From NCBI GenBank assembly GCA_038319685.1, contig JBBQDN010000004.1:1-64000 (forward strand): a stretch of 64,000 nt of DNA. Direction: 5' to 3'. The position numbers and the translations under genes are program-made. A model generated the notes under the pieces. That model ran no database searches. It was not told the DNA's origin and saw nothing but the letters and a program-made list of their open reading frames with translations. Origin of the DNA: UBA6022 sp038319685 (lineage in GTDB: Bacteria; Patescibacteriota; Saccharimonadia; Saccharimonadales; Saccharimonadaceae). Shown here in pieces: positions 50,626 to 59,060 of the stretch. Each line of letters opens with the position of its first letter. The stretch's first letter is position 1.

Positions 50626-51612
50626 TCACTTGGCAGCGAATCCCCAGCGGCGAACCGCGAAGATGGCCGCAGCCAAGAAGACGAGCACAGCTACGAACGG
50701 CGGCACCGGGAATCGCTTCCCAGCCTCACCATTGTGACTGTCCGTCGGGTACACATCCTCAGTGAGGATGTGTACCGTCGATGTGGTCGGCGGCGTTGTC
50801 TCCGTCGATGTGGTTGGCGGAGTTGATTCCGTCGTGGACACCGTCGGCGTCGTCTCCGTTGTCGTTGGCGGAGTTGATTCCGTCGTGGACACCGTCGGCG
50901 TCGTCTCCGTTGTCGTTGGCGGAGGATCGACCACTCCCGAGTCCGGCGCGATGCCGTAGTCGTGGGTGGTGTCACCTCCCGGGAACGTCGTGTTGTCAGC
51001 GGTGACGGTCACGATGAGGTGACCGTCACTTCCGACGGACCAGCTGAGCGTGTCGGTGTTCGCCGGCACGTTCCAGGTGGCGTTGTCAGCCCCGCTGGGG
51101 TCCGTCACTCCCGGCTGAGCCGGGATGTCGATGACGGTGACGACTGGCGGCACGCAGCTGCGATCGAGTTCGATTCGATCACCGCCCAGTACTCCGTCGT
51201 AAAAATACCCACCCTGCGCAAAAATTGCAGGGTAATTCCCGACATACCCTGCCGGGTCAAGCGTCGACAACGGAATCGAGACCGTGTACGCCTGGCCCGG
51301 CACGATGCCAGGTCCGACATGCACGTTCACCGTCGCGTACGGGTTCTGAGGGTCTCCGTACAGGAGGCCCACGTATTCCGTCAAGTCCGACGGAACACCA
51401 CCGGTCAGAGTGATGTTGATTGTGAAACAACCTTGACCCTGTGACAGGGTCAAGGTCGGAAGGGCCGCCACGTTGGTTGTGCTCGCGGAAGCCGAAGCTC
51501 CCACAACCGACAGACCGAGAGTGATGGCAGCAATGCCGATCACACTCACGCGCCTTCGCAAGCGCCGCGTACAGCGTGACCCCCGGGAGGGAGCCGTGTC
51601 TTGCAGAGCCAT
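50626..51612 (-). CDS. Thr-rich surface protein with tandem repeats
   Basis: A 328-residue exported protein: basic N-terminus and signal segment (about 20-44, ending SASAS), a globular domain (50-225), a Thr/Glu/Ser/Pro stalk with 17-residue repeats (TPPTTTETTPTVSTTES, twice plus partial copies), and at the end a hydrophobic span followed by RRWGFAAK. The end has the plan of a sorting signal, but there is no LPxTG: the residues before the span are GKRFPVPPF. GC-rich like the sortase gene. No homologue recognised. AGAGGAG lies 5 nt upstream of the ATG. Confidence 0.7.
   Translation of the reverse strand: MALQDTAPSRGSRCTRRLRRRVSVIGIAAITLGLSVVGASASASTTNVAALPTLTLSQGQGCFTINITLTGGVPSDLTEYVGLLYGDPQNPYATVNVHVGPGIVPGQAYTVSIPLSTLDPAGYVGNYPAIFAQGGYFYDGVLGGDRIELDRSCVPPVVTVIDIPAQPGVTDPSGADNATWNVPANTDTLSWSVGSDGHLIVTVTADNTTFPGGDTTHDYGIAPDSGVVDPPPTTTETTPTVSTTESTPPTTTETTPTVSTTESTPPTTSTETTPPTTSTVHILTEDVYPTDSHNGEAGKRFPVPPFVAVLVFLAAAIFAVRRWGFAAK
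50748..50776. repeat. 29-nt perfect palindrome inside the Thr-rich gene
   Basis: GGTACACATCCTCA, one central base, then TGAGGATGTGTACC. It lies just after the stalk repeats and encodes part of STVHILTEDVYP. Confidence 0.7.
50821..50922. repeat. tandem 51-bp repeat (two copies)
   Basis: Two identical 51-bp units encoding the 17-residue stalk repeat; diverged partial copies flank them. Identical copies suggest recent expansion or ongoing slippage. Confidence 0.8.
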
Positions 51613-51726
51613 GATGGCTCCTCTCTGCTTGGGTTTTCAGTCCAAGCATCGTAGGAAATTACGCCCACTACCCTCCAGAGTAGGGGGCACGGTAAAGATG
51701 TTCTTGTAATGTAGTACTCAAATTGT
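51613..51726. other. upstream region of the Thr-rich gene
   Basis: It holds an AGAGGAG ribosome-binding site and an imperfect hairpin (CCCTAC/GGGTAG) but no promoter I can support. Confidence 0.4.
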
Positions 51727-51750
51727 CAAAAGGCGCCTCGAATGGCGTCT
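51727..51750 (-). terminator. terminator after tlyA
   Basis: AGACGCC/GGCGCCT stem with a 6-base loop and TTTT on the minus strand, about 85 nt after the tlyA stop. Confidence 0.65.
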
Positions 51751-51833
51751 CTCAATTAAATGAGCAACGCCACAAGGCAGCTTTACCACACCCCGCACTC
51801 TGGTGAGTGTAGATGTCCACAACATTTTAACAC

Positions 51834-52562
51834 TTAAGGATATTTTTGTAAAGTATTAAGGAGGTAGAACCGTTCGTGGTTGCCTTTGGCCCCAACCACG
51901 TCACTATCGCGTTTATCGACAATCACAAACATCTGTTTCGCCCATATCTCAAAATCACGCAAAATCTCTCGACGAATCGCATCATTTTTAATGACACCTT
52001 TATTCACCTGGTGTCTGCCTGCTTCAAATTGTGGTTTCACCATGGCGACAATTTGCGTCTGTCGACTACTAATCCTAGCTATGTGCGGCAAAATTTCACG
52101 CAGACTAATAAAACTGACGTCCATGACGACGATATCCGGTGTAATATCCGGGATGAAATCACGAATGTCGGTTTTTTCATGCAGTGAAATACGGGGATGA
52201 CCCCTTAGACTAGGATGGAGCTGATCGGTCCCGACGTCGACTGCAAAAACCCTGCTGGCACCGTTTTGCAGCGCATAATCAGTAAACCCACCAGTACTAC
52301 TGCCGACATCAAGCACGATTTTGTCACGAAAATCAAGACTGAGTAATTTTGCCACGCTCGCGAGTTTCAGCCCCGCCCGCCCAACGTATCGCTCAGACGA
52401 TTCCAGGCTAATAATCGCGTCGACTGACGCAAAATGACCTGGTTTTGTCACCACTTTGCCATCAACAATGACCTTGCCCATCTTTATCCAACTTTCGGCC
52501 TGCGAACGGCTGGCGACGACACCTCGCTGGGCTAATAGATGATCGAGTCGTTGTTTGGTCAT
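51834..52562 (-). CDS. tlyA: TlyA-family rRNA 2'-O-methyltransferase
   Basis: A 242-residue protein with an N-terminal S4 RNA-binding domain (1-62) and a Rossmann methyltransferase domain. Motif I is VLDVGSSTGGFTDYALQNGA (about 80-99), and the catalytic Lys-Asp-Lys-Glu set is suggested by DVSFISLR and MVKPQFEA. In mycobacteria TlyA methylates 16S and 23S rRNA, and its loss gives capreomycin resistance. Four bases overlap the gene upstream, so they form one operon. Confidence 0.92.
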   Translation of the reverse strand: MTKQRLDHLLAQRGVVASRSQAESWIKMGKVIVDGKVVTKPGHFASVDAIISLESSERYVGRAGLKLASVAKLLSLDFRDKIVLDVGSSTGGFTDYALQNGASRVFAVDVGTDQLHPSLRGHPRISLHEKTDIRDFIPDITPDIVVMDVSFISLREILPHIARISSRQTQIVAMVKPQFEAGRHQVNKGVIKNDAIRREILRDFEIWAKQMFVIVDKRDSDVVGAKGNHERFYLLNTLQKYP

Positions 52563-54352
52563 GGGTACATAATCCTTTCAATTTCACGGGTTACTTCGGC
52601 AATACGGGCATATGACTGACCCTTACTCATAATCGTCATCACGTACGTCCCCTGAGGATGGTGGACGATCGCTGTATCATGTACATAATCCCACAAAAAG
52701 CCAACTTTGTCCCACACAACACCTTTACTCCCTGTTGGAATCCCATAACGATATGGATGCACACTGAGTGAGTGAAGCAGGCGATCACGGTTCGCACCAC
52801 CGAGAAGCGTCCCCTGTTCGAGCCCAATCATATACTGCGTTAGGTCTGCTGCTGAAGTGTGTTTCGCCACTGGATTCGTAAAGTCGGTCGCGTCGCTAAA
52901 CCCACGCGAGTAAACAAAATCGTTCATCGCACTGTAGCCGCCGAACATTTCAAGCCACTTCTCGGCACAGGGATTGGTCGAAGCAATCGTCATGCGGTCA
53001 AAGCATTTATCAAAAGTGGTATCTAAAATCGGTGAATTCCAGGTAAACTCACCTTTGTCTATGCGTTCAAAAAGTTCTAGAGCGACGAATAATTTATAGG
53101 TGCTGGCTGACGGCGTACTTTCGTGTGCGCGAGCTTCAACTTCCCATTTTTGACCGTCAAGTTGCTGGATCATAATGCGCATATTACGACTTTTTGAAAT
53201 ATCATTCACGTAACTTTGCAGTCCGTCACGCGTTGCGCTATAGGTGTTATTGTAGATAATTGTCGGCGTCGTTGGTAAAAATGAAACAGTAATCGGTCGA
53301 CTCGGTGTCCCATCAATTAGCTGGCGTTGCAACTCGACGTGAAGTGCTTCGACATTAACTGTCCTCCCTGAAATACCCGCAGTTCGAGCTGTTTCATGAC
53401 CATTCACCACCGTGACATTCGTTTCGCCCGCCGCAACACCGAACTTTTTATTCAATTCGCTCGCAAACGTATCAAGTGATGTGTCCGACAGTTCAAGGTG
53501 AATCACTCCCTTGTCGTCTTTGGTAAGTGCCAGCCACGAGGCGATCGTATTTTGAGATAGCTCAACGGGCTGGCCCTCAACCTGGATCACAAGTGTGTGA
53601 TGTAATGCTGCCTCTGCCTGAGAACGAACAGCAGCCAGGTCCTGTAGGTTGCGTTCAGCCGGTACCACCCGGGGTACAACAGTAAGACTCATCACGATAC
53701 CTGGTCGAATAGTGCCCTGCAGTAATGACTGCTTTAGTTGATCGGCCGTCACCTCTTGGCCGCTCGCGGCTTCAGCGAGTCGCAAATTACCATCTTTAAT
53801 TTCAAGAACAGCATCTTGCGGTGGATAACTCACTGTTTTTACTGCTTCGGCGATAGTCGCATCGATTTGTGACTGTTCAAACGCAAGTGGCAAAGAATCA
53901 ACCATCGCTGGTTGCCATAAAATTGATAAGGGAATAAACCGTTGTAAGAATGGGTACTCGACCATTTTCGACACAACTAACTCCGTGTCAGGCTCTGCCC
54001 CCGCAAGTTTTAATGGCCGCTGATAGATCTTATTACCGACAACAAACTTGAATTCAGTCTGGTCAAACTGATCAGCGACCAACTTTGCAACCTGTTCACG
54101 TGGCATAAAAGCCGCCATCGTGCCACCCAGGCGTGCCAGTGGCAGGCCTCGATCAAGCGGATAGGCAAATTGCACCGCCAGAATCGCTGCAATAGTCAAA
54201 AATAACGACCAAACAATCACACGGTGATGTCGATGATTAGGCATCACGCGAAAATAGTGTTCACGAAGCAAGACGCGTATCGCTTTGTTATCTGGAACTT
54301 CGTCACCAAGATATTCTATTTTGGGAGCTTTTGGTTTACGTAGCCGAGGCAT
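52559..54352 (-). CDS. membrane-anchored beta-lactamase-fold (serine hydrolase) protein
   Basis: A 597-residue protein with one N-terminal span (about 45-66), two tandem VanW/PG-binding-4-like domains (about 90-370), and a C-terminal class A beta-lactamase-like domain. Active-site Ser417 sits in SASTYK (SxxK), a STN triad appears at 458-460, and KVG (549-551) stands where KTG is usual. It could be a penicillin-binding D,D-carboxypeptidase or endopeptidase in the wall rather than a drug-resistance enzyme. TGC-TAAAAT lies 7 nt before the ATG (leaderless). Confidence 0.8.
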   Translation of the reverse strand: MPRLRKPKAPKIEYLGDEVPDNKAIRVLLREHYFRVMPNHRHHRVIVWSLFLTIAAILAVQFAYPLDRGLPLARLGGTMAAFMPREQVAKLVADQFDQTEFKFVVGNKIYQRPLKLAGAEPDTELVVSKMVEYPFLQRFIPLSILWQPAMVDSLPLAFEQSQIDATIAEAVKTVSYPPQDAVLEIKDGNLRLAEAASGQEVTADQLKQSLLQGTIRPGIVMSLTVVPRVVPAERNLQDLAAVRSQAEAALHHTLVIQVEGQPVELSQNTIASWLALTKDDKGVIHLELSDTSLDTFASELNKKFGVAAGETNVTVVNGHETARTAGISGRTVNVEALHVELQRQLIDGTPSRPITVSFLPTTPTIIYNNTYSATRDGLQSYVNDISKSRNMRIMIQQLDGQKWEVEARAHESTPSASTYKLFVALELFERIDKGEFTWNSPILDTTFDKCFDRMTIASTNPCAEKWLEMFGGYSAMNDFVYSRGFSDATDFTNPVAKHTSAADLTQYMIGLEQGTLLGGANRDRLLHSLSVHPYRYGIPTGSKGVVWDKVGFLWDYVHDTAIVHHPQGTYVMTIMSKGQSYARIAEVTREIERIMYP

Positions 54353-54369
54353 ATACCTTATTTTAGCAT

Positions 54370-54930
54370 CTATTTTTTGCGTTCGCGGTATTCACCAGTA
54401 GTGGTGTCCACTGATATCACATCACCTTGCTTGATAAATGACGGTACTTTGACTACCAGGCCGGTTTCGACGGTGGCATCTTTGAGAACGTTGCTCGTGG
54501 TATCACCTTTCACGACGTCTTCGGTGTACGTTACTTCAAGATACAGGTTCTTTGGAAGTTCAACATTAATAATAGCGTCACCAAATGACTGAAGTGTTAG
54601 GCTGTCACCTTCTTTGAGATAGTTAGCAGCACTGTCTACTACTTCAGCTGGCAACTGAAACTGTTCGAATGTTTCAGGATCCATAAAAAAGAAATCGAGC
54701 GTGTCCTTGTATAAATACTGGACGTTTCGATTAAGCACTTCGGCTGATTCGATTTTTTCCTGACCTTTGAATGTTTTTGGAATAACACTGCCATCAACCA
54801 GGTTTTTCAATTTGACGTTCACGATACTCCCACCGCGACCCATGACTTTTTGATTATAGTCAAGGACACGATATGGTTTGCCGTCAATCTGGACAACAAC
54901 GCCTTTTTTTAGATCCGTTGGGTTATACAT
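54370..54930 (-). CDS. efp: elongation factor P
   Basis: EF-P helps ribosomes through runs of proline. The 186-residue protein has three beta-barrel domains with ending VDTTTGEYRERKK. The tip loop reads KVMGRGGS, so the residue that is lysine in E. coli (K34) is arginine. Arg tips are rhamnosylated by EarP in some bacteria or used unmodified. Polyproline targets are present here: the LPHTG protein has a seven-proline run. It lies downstream of the S23-element insertion. Confidence 0.94.
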   Translation of the reverse strand: MYNPTDLKKGVVVQIDGKPYRVLDYNQKVMGRGGSIVNVKLKNLVDGSVIPKTFKGQEKIESAEVLNRNVQYLYKDTLDFFFMDPETFEQFQLPAEVVDSAANYLKEGDSLTLQSFGDAIINVELPKNLYLEVTYTEDVVKGDTTSNVLKDATVETGLVVKVPSFIKQGDVISVDTTTGEYRERKK

Positions 54931-54949
54931 GGGTTAGAGTTTAGAATCT

Positions 54950-54967
54950 GGATTATAGATTATAGAA
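54950..54967 (-). repeat. left flank of the S23 element, 18-bp inverted repeat
   Basis: GGATTATAGATTATAGAA. It matches the complement of the right flank (55357-55374) at 15 of 18 positions. Such AT-rich inverted repeats surround IVS-like genes. Confidence 0.6.
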
Positions 54968-54976
54968 TATACAATC

Positions 54977-55357
54977 TTAGTCTTTCATCTGTCCTTTCTC
55001 TTTGTTAGCTTTACGTAATCCGTACAGTACCTTATGAGTTTCTACGAATAGTTCTTCTGCTTTTGAAAACTGTTTACTGGTAATATAACCAACACCTTCT
55101 GCAAGAATAAGTTGGTTTTCAACTTCAGTCAAAGAGCCGTGAGTAATAGAATAAAAATTATCTTTTTCTTTCACCGTACGGCGTCCAAATCCTTCGGCAA
55201 TATTCGAAGTAATGGACACCGAGGCGCGTTTTATTTGGCTCGTCAAACCATAGACCTCACCGGGCGGAAACTGTTTTGTTAAATCATACACATGCAGAGT
55301 AAGGCGATACGCGGCCTGCCATGCAATCAGATCTCGAAAATTCCTCGCTGGCTTCAT
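54977..55357 (-). CDS. four-helix-bundle protein (S23/IVS family)
   Basis: A 126-residue protein of the 23S rRNA intervening-sequence (S23) family: FRDLIAWQAAYRLTLHVYDL, KRASVSITSNIAEGFGR and LTEVENQLILAEGVG. The family forms pentameric four-helix bundles; copies occur in rRNA intervening sequences and as free-standing genes. Function is unknown. Here it splits the rpsR-efp neighbourhood and is flanked by AT-rich inverted repeats, consistent with a small mobile unit. Confidence 0.85.
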   Translation of the reverse strand: MKPARNFRDLIAWQAAYRLTLHVYDLTKQFPPGEVYGLTSQIKRASVSITSNIAEGFGRRTVKEKDNFYSITHGSLTEVENQLILAEGVGYITSKQFSKAEELFVETHKVLYGLRKANKEKGQMKD

Positions 55358-55374
55358 TCTATAATCCGTAATCT
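55357..55374 (+). repeat. right flank of the S23 element, 18-bp inverted repeat
   Basis: TTCTATAATCCGTAATCT. It abuts the S23 gene start codon (sharing one base) and is the partner of the left flank. The AT-rich sequence continues to about 55390 (ATCTTCTAATTTG). Confidence 0.6.
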
Positions 55375-55387
55375 ATATATCTATCTT

Positions 55388-55591
55388 CTAATTTGAAGTC
55401 ACAAATGGAAGCAGCGCCAAGTGACGTGCACGCTTGATAGCCGTCGCAAGTTGTCGTTGCTGTTTGGCTGAGAGGCCAGTTTTTGCAATCGGTTCGATTT
55501 GACCGTACATGTTGATGAAATATTGGAGTGATTTGACGTCTTTGTAGTCAAAAAACGCGGGGACATCTTTTTTGAATCGTTTCAGTGCCAT
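55388..55591 (-). CDS. rpsR: 30S ribosomal protein S18
   Basis: A 67-residue protein with the S18 core FDYKDVKSLQYFINMYGQI and TGLSAKQQRQLATAIKRARH LALLPF. I chose the ATG at 55591, where similarity begins; the frame runs open for 17 more codons in the AT-rich spacer. Part of rpsF-ssb-rpsR. Somewhat short relative to the usual 75-80 residues because the N-terminus begins at ALKRFKKD. Confidence 0.95.
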   Translation of the reverse strand: MALKRFKKDVPAFFDYKDVKSLQYFINMYGQIEPIAKTGLSAKQQRQLATAIKRARHLALLPFVTSN

Positions 55592-55604
55592 AGGGGGTTC
55601 CTTC

Positions 55605-55706
55605 AGGGTAGAAGATGGAAGTTGGCTATTGGAATATAGCAACTTTTCTACTTACTACCATTATTAATTATTAATTTGCTATCTTCTAATAGCTATATTC
55701 TAAATG
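55605..55706. repeat. AT-rich imperfect inverted repeat in the ssb-rpsR spacer
   Basis: The words TAGAAGAT and TTGGAATATAGC near one end and ATCTTCTA and GCTATATTC near the other resemble each other and the flanks of the S23 element downstream (both contain TTAGAAGATAG-type words). Could be a scar or solo repeat of the same kind of element. Confidence 0.45.
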
Positions 55707-55715
55707 CCTGAAATC

Positions 55716-56162
55716 CTAAAAAGGGATTTCTGAAAGGTCAATCGGTTTGTCGTCAATATCTTCGATAACGACGTCGTTTGATTTCTTGTTTGCAGGCGCA
55801 GATGCTGGGGCACGTGATGAACCATTGTCGGCGTTATCGCCGTTTGGTCCATCAAGGAACGTTACGTCAGTGGCAACAACTTCTACTTTAGAGCGTTTTT
55901 TGCCTGTTTCTTTGTCATCCCAGCTATCTTGGCGAAGGCGGCCCTGTACGAGGACACGACGGCCTTTACCGAGGTATTGAACAACAAGTTCACCGAGTTT
56001 TTCCCACGCTGTTACGTCGAAAAAGTCAGCTTGGTCGTCTTGGCCACCGCGATCAACGGCAATTGAGAAATTGGCAATCGTTTTACCACTTGTGGTCGTT
56101 CGTTGTTCTGGGTCACGTGTTAAACGTCCCATCAAAATCACTTGGTTGATGCTTTTGGCCAT
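55716..56162 (-). CDS. ssb: single-stranded DNA-binding protein
   Basis: A 148-residue SSB with an OB-fold (about 3-105: INQVILMGRLTRDPEQRTTTSG, FFDVTAWEKLGELVVQYLGK) and a short linker with a tail ending IDLSEIPF. The acidic tip DLSEIPF is the protein-docking end. Its neighbours rpsF and rpsR are the standard partners. AGGAG precedes the ATG. Confidence 0.96.
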   Translation of the reverse strand: MAKSINQVILMGRLTRDPEQRTTTSGKTIANFSIAVDRGGQDDQADFFDVTAWEKLGELVVQYLGKGRRVLVQGRLRQDSWDDKETGKKRSKVEVVATDVTFLDGPNGDNADNGSSRAPASAPANKKSNDVVIEDIDDKPIDLSEIPF

Positions 56163-56167
56163 ATCCC

Positions 56168-56518
56168 CTACTCCTCTTCTTTTTCGCTACGTGATGCTGA
56201 TCGTACTTTTGCTTCGGCAAGCGCTCGGCGTCCCTTTTCGTCAAAACTGACCAGTAGGTAGCGCAGTACTTCGTCGGTAATGTTCAATGTATTGCTGATT
56301 TTTAGTAGTGCATCAGCTGGCAGTTTGACTTCGAAGTACACATAGACTGCAAAATCTTCGTTTTTAATGCGGTACGCAAGCTTTTTCTTGCCCCAGTTGT
56401 CTTCGGTGATGATTTCACCACCGTGAGTTTTCACCAAGTCACGCACTTTTGTCAGTGGCGCTTCGATGTCGACTTCTAGGTCGGGGTGAATCAGAACGGT
56501 TAGTTCGTATTCTTTCAT
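56168..56518 (-). CDS. rpsF: 30S ribosomal protein S6
   Basis: A 116-residue S6 with YELTVLIHPDLEVDIE at the start and EDNWGKKKLAYRIKNEDFAVYVYF in the middle. First gene of rpsF-ssb-rpsR, with its own promoter 70 nt upstream. The C-terminus is slightly extended and charged. Confidence 0.96.
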   Translation of the reverse strand: MKEYELTVLIHPDLEVDIEAPLTKVRDLVKTHGGEIITEDNWGKKKLAYRIKNEDFAVYVYFEVKLPADALLKISNTLNITDEVLRYLLVSFDEKGRRALAEAKVRSASRSEKEEE

Positions 56519-56587
56519 AGATTTCCTCCTCTGGAATCCATTATTGGATGCTTGTAGCTAGTGCAAGCCGAGTTGATAACAGTAGTG

Positions 56588-56616
56588 ATTATACAGTATT
56601 TAAAGTGGTCTGACAA
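56588..56616 (-). promoter_or_regulatory. rpsF-ssb-rpsR promoter
   Basis: TTGTCA, a 17-nt spacer and consensus TATAAT with TG before it. Leader about 60 nt, possible binding site for S6:S18 feedback. Confidence 0.8.
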
Positions 56617-56631
56617 GTCCCGTGAACCTGT

Positions 56632-58869
56632 CTAGATACTTGCACCGTTCACATCATCAAGGCTACTAATCAGTACTTCGCGTGGACGAGCGCCATCAGC
56701 AGCACCGATCACACCTTGTTCTTCCATCTGTTCGATAATACGCGCTGCGCGGGCGTAGCCAATGCGGAGACGTCGCTGCAGTAGTGAGGTTGAGGCTTTT
56801 TTACTGTCGATAACCACGCGCAGCGCATCACGGTACATGTCGTCATCACCACCGCCATCAAAGTCCATCACGACGCCGCCCTTACCATTCAACTGAACGG
56901 GCTGAGATACGATTTCATCGTTGTACTGCGGCGCAGACTGCATGCGGAGGTGATCGGTAATTTTCATGACTTCATCATCCATTACCCAGGCACCCTGAAT
57001 ACGTTTTGGCTTGTTCATACTTGGGGTTAGCATAAGCATATCACCTTGGCCAAGGAGCTTTTCGGCACCAACCTGATCAAGGATGGTTCGGCTGTCAACT
57101 TGTGACGCGACAGTAAACGCAATACGGGCTGGAACGTTGGCTTTGATAAGGCCGGTAATAACATCAACTGACGGGCGCTGGGTGGCAAGTACCAGATGAA
57201 TACCGACGGCACGAGCTTTTTGTGCCAAACGCACCACGAGCGCTTCGACATCACGCGCAGCGACCATCATGAGGTCCGCAAGCTCGTCAATCACAATAAC
57301 GATATAGGGCATCGCGCCGTCGTCATGTTGCTGCAAAACGCCCTCTTCGTCAGCGACCGAAATCTTTTTGCCGCCGGATTGAATATGCTGGTTATACGTG
57401 CGGATATCTTTAATTTTTTCCTTAGCTAACAGTTTATAACGACGCTCCATTTCGTTGACTGCCCATTTAAGCGCGCTGATAGTTTTTTCTGGTTCCGTAA
57501 TAACGGGAGTCAAAAGGTGTGGAATATCCTCGTAGGCTGCCATTTCAACATGTTTTGGGTCAACCAAAATCAGTTTCATTTCTGACGGGCTATTACGATA
57601 CAGTAAGCTCGTTAGAAGTGCGTTGATCATAACCGATTTACCACTTCCTGTTTGACCAGCGATCAAAAGATGGGGCATCTTGTTCAGTTCACCAATAACG
57701 GCTTCGCCTGAAATGTCTTTCCCGATGGCAAACGACAGTGGTTCGGCCGCGTTCTTCCATTGTTTTGAACTAAGTACTCCGTACAGACGCACGTCAGCTG
57801 CGCGGCGATTCGGTACTTCAATACCGACAGCCCGCTGTCCAGGAATTGGCGCTTCAATACGAAGTGATTGTGCGGCAAGGTTGAGGGCGATATTTGTTTC
57901 GAGTGCGGTAATACGAGTCAGTTTGACGCCACTTGGTGGACGCAGGGTGTACTGGGTCACTTTCGGACCAATATTTGCGCCTTCCATTTCAACATCAATA
58001 CTAAATTCATGCAGGGTATCTTTGATAATCTGGGCATTTTGCTGGACATCACCAGCATCGGCAGGTGCTTGCTTTTTTTCGAGCAGATCAATACTTGGCG
58101 CTTCCCAGTTGGGATCAGTCACCGAAACGAGCGCCGACTGGTCTTCGGCGGCCTTATCGCGGCTAACACTGCCACGCAGGCTCGAGAGTCGTGAATGTTT
58201 TTTATCCTCAGGGAAATCGTTTGGATCAACCATCGGCACACCTTTGTTGAGTTTCAACTCACCGATTGCCGTCGAAGTTGATCCGTCAATCGCGGACGCT
58301 TGCTTCATAACCTTGACGTTTTGATCTAATTCGGCCGTATCAGTACGTGATAATGTCCATAATTTACGAAAAATCGTGATTGGCGACACGCGCAGGACGA
58401 AAAGAACTGTCACCAGAATCAACAATATGTAAATAAATGCTCCAACAGCACTATTCACGAGTGCAAGCATCGCGCTATTGGCCGTTTCACCAACAAAACC
58501 ACCGGTTGTTTTACCCGCACTATCTTTCATGAGTCCAAATAGCCCCGCGCACCATACAATAAGTAACGCAGTCGCTAGTTTCATCACAAACGGTAATCGA
58601 TTATTTGCGGCACGAAAAATCTCGACTGCGACATAGACAAACAGAACGGGAATGATATAAACAGCATAGCCAATGCTGTTCAGTGCTGCACGATGCATCC
58701 ATTCCAGAACTGGTCCACCTGCCCCAAACCACGCAACGACGAGAAGTAGTGAGATGGCGATCAGAAAAACAGCACCAACCTGTGTCCAAAATCCAGCCGG
58801 TAAGCTATGTTGCGGGCTTGAGTGTCCCTTGTTCGCTTTTTTGTGTGTTGATTTTCGTCTTTTAGCCAT
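56632..58869 (-). CDS. ftsK: DNA translocase FtsK
   Basis: A 745-residue FtsK/SpoIIIE-type motor that pumps chromosomal DNA during division. Four N-terminal spans (about 28-165), a linker, the alpha-beta motor (Walker A GQTGSGKSVMINALLTSLLY near 410, Walker B VIVIDELADLMM near 530) and a C-terminal gamma winged-helix (LLQRRLRIGYARAARIIEQM). Normal for a Gram-positive-type FtsK. TATACT lies 9 nt before the ATG, a near-leaderless start. With XerC it would resolve chromosome dimers. Confidence 0.94.
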   Translation of the reverse strand: MAKRRKSTHKKANKGHSSPQHSLPAGFWTQVGAVFLIAISLLLVVAWFGAGGPVLEWMHRAALNSIGYAVYIIPVLFVYVAVEIFRAANNRLPFVMKLATALLIVWCAGLFGLMKDSAGKTTGGFVGETANSAMLALVNSAVGAFIYILLILVTVLFVLRVSPITIFRKLWTLSRTDTAELDQNVKVMKQASAIDGSTSTAIGELKLNKGVPMVDPNDFPEDKKHSRLSSLRGSVSRDKAAEDQSALVSVTDPNWEAPSIDLLEKKQAPADAGDVQQNAQIIKDTLHEFSIDVEMEGANIGPKVTQYTLRPPSGVKLTRITALETNIALNLAAQSLRIEAPIPGQRAVGIEVPNRRAADVRLYGVLSSKQWKNAAEPLSFAIGKDISGEAVIGELNKMPHLLIAGQTGSGKSVMINALLTSLLYRNSPSEMKLILVDPKHVEMAAYEDIPHLLTPVITEPEKTISALKWAVNEMERRYKLLAKEKIKDIRTYNQHIQSGGKKISVADEEGVLQQHDDGAMPYIVIVIDELADLMMVAARDVEALVVRLAQKARAVGIHLVLATQRPSVDVITGLIKANVPARIAFTVASQVDSRTILDQVGAEKLLGQGDMLMLTPSMNKPKRIQGAWVMDDEVMKITDHLRMQSAPQYNDEIVSQPVQLNGKGGVVMDFDGGGDDDMYRDALRVVIDSKKASTSLLQRRLRIGYARAARIIEQMEEQGVIGAADGARPREVLISSLDDVNGASI

Positions 58870-59060
58870 AACTTTTTTAGTATACGCTTATCTGTTAGAT
58901 GATAAAAGCGTTTCCATAGTTATACTGTAGCAGATTTTACAGCAAATTGCAATACGGTTACGGTTTAGCTAACACTGATGGTGCTGTAAAAATACACTCA
59001 AACATGTTGTGCTTGTGGTATCATTATCTTAAATTTAATGTCAAAAGGAGACCAAGAATT

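Noticed and set aside
50691..51649. Several open frames on both strands of the Thr-rich gene
   Set aside because: They arise from the GC-rich repeat sequence; only the frame with signal peptide and membrane anchor makes sense.
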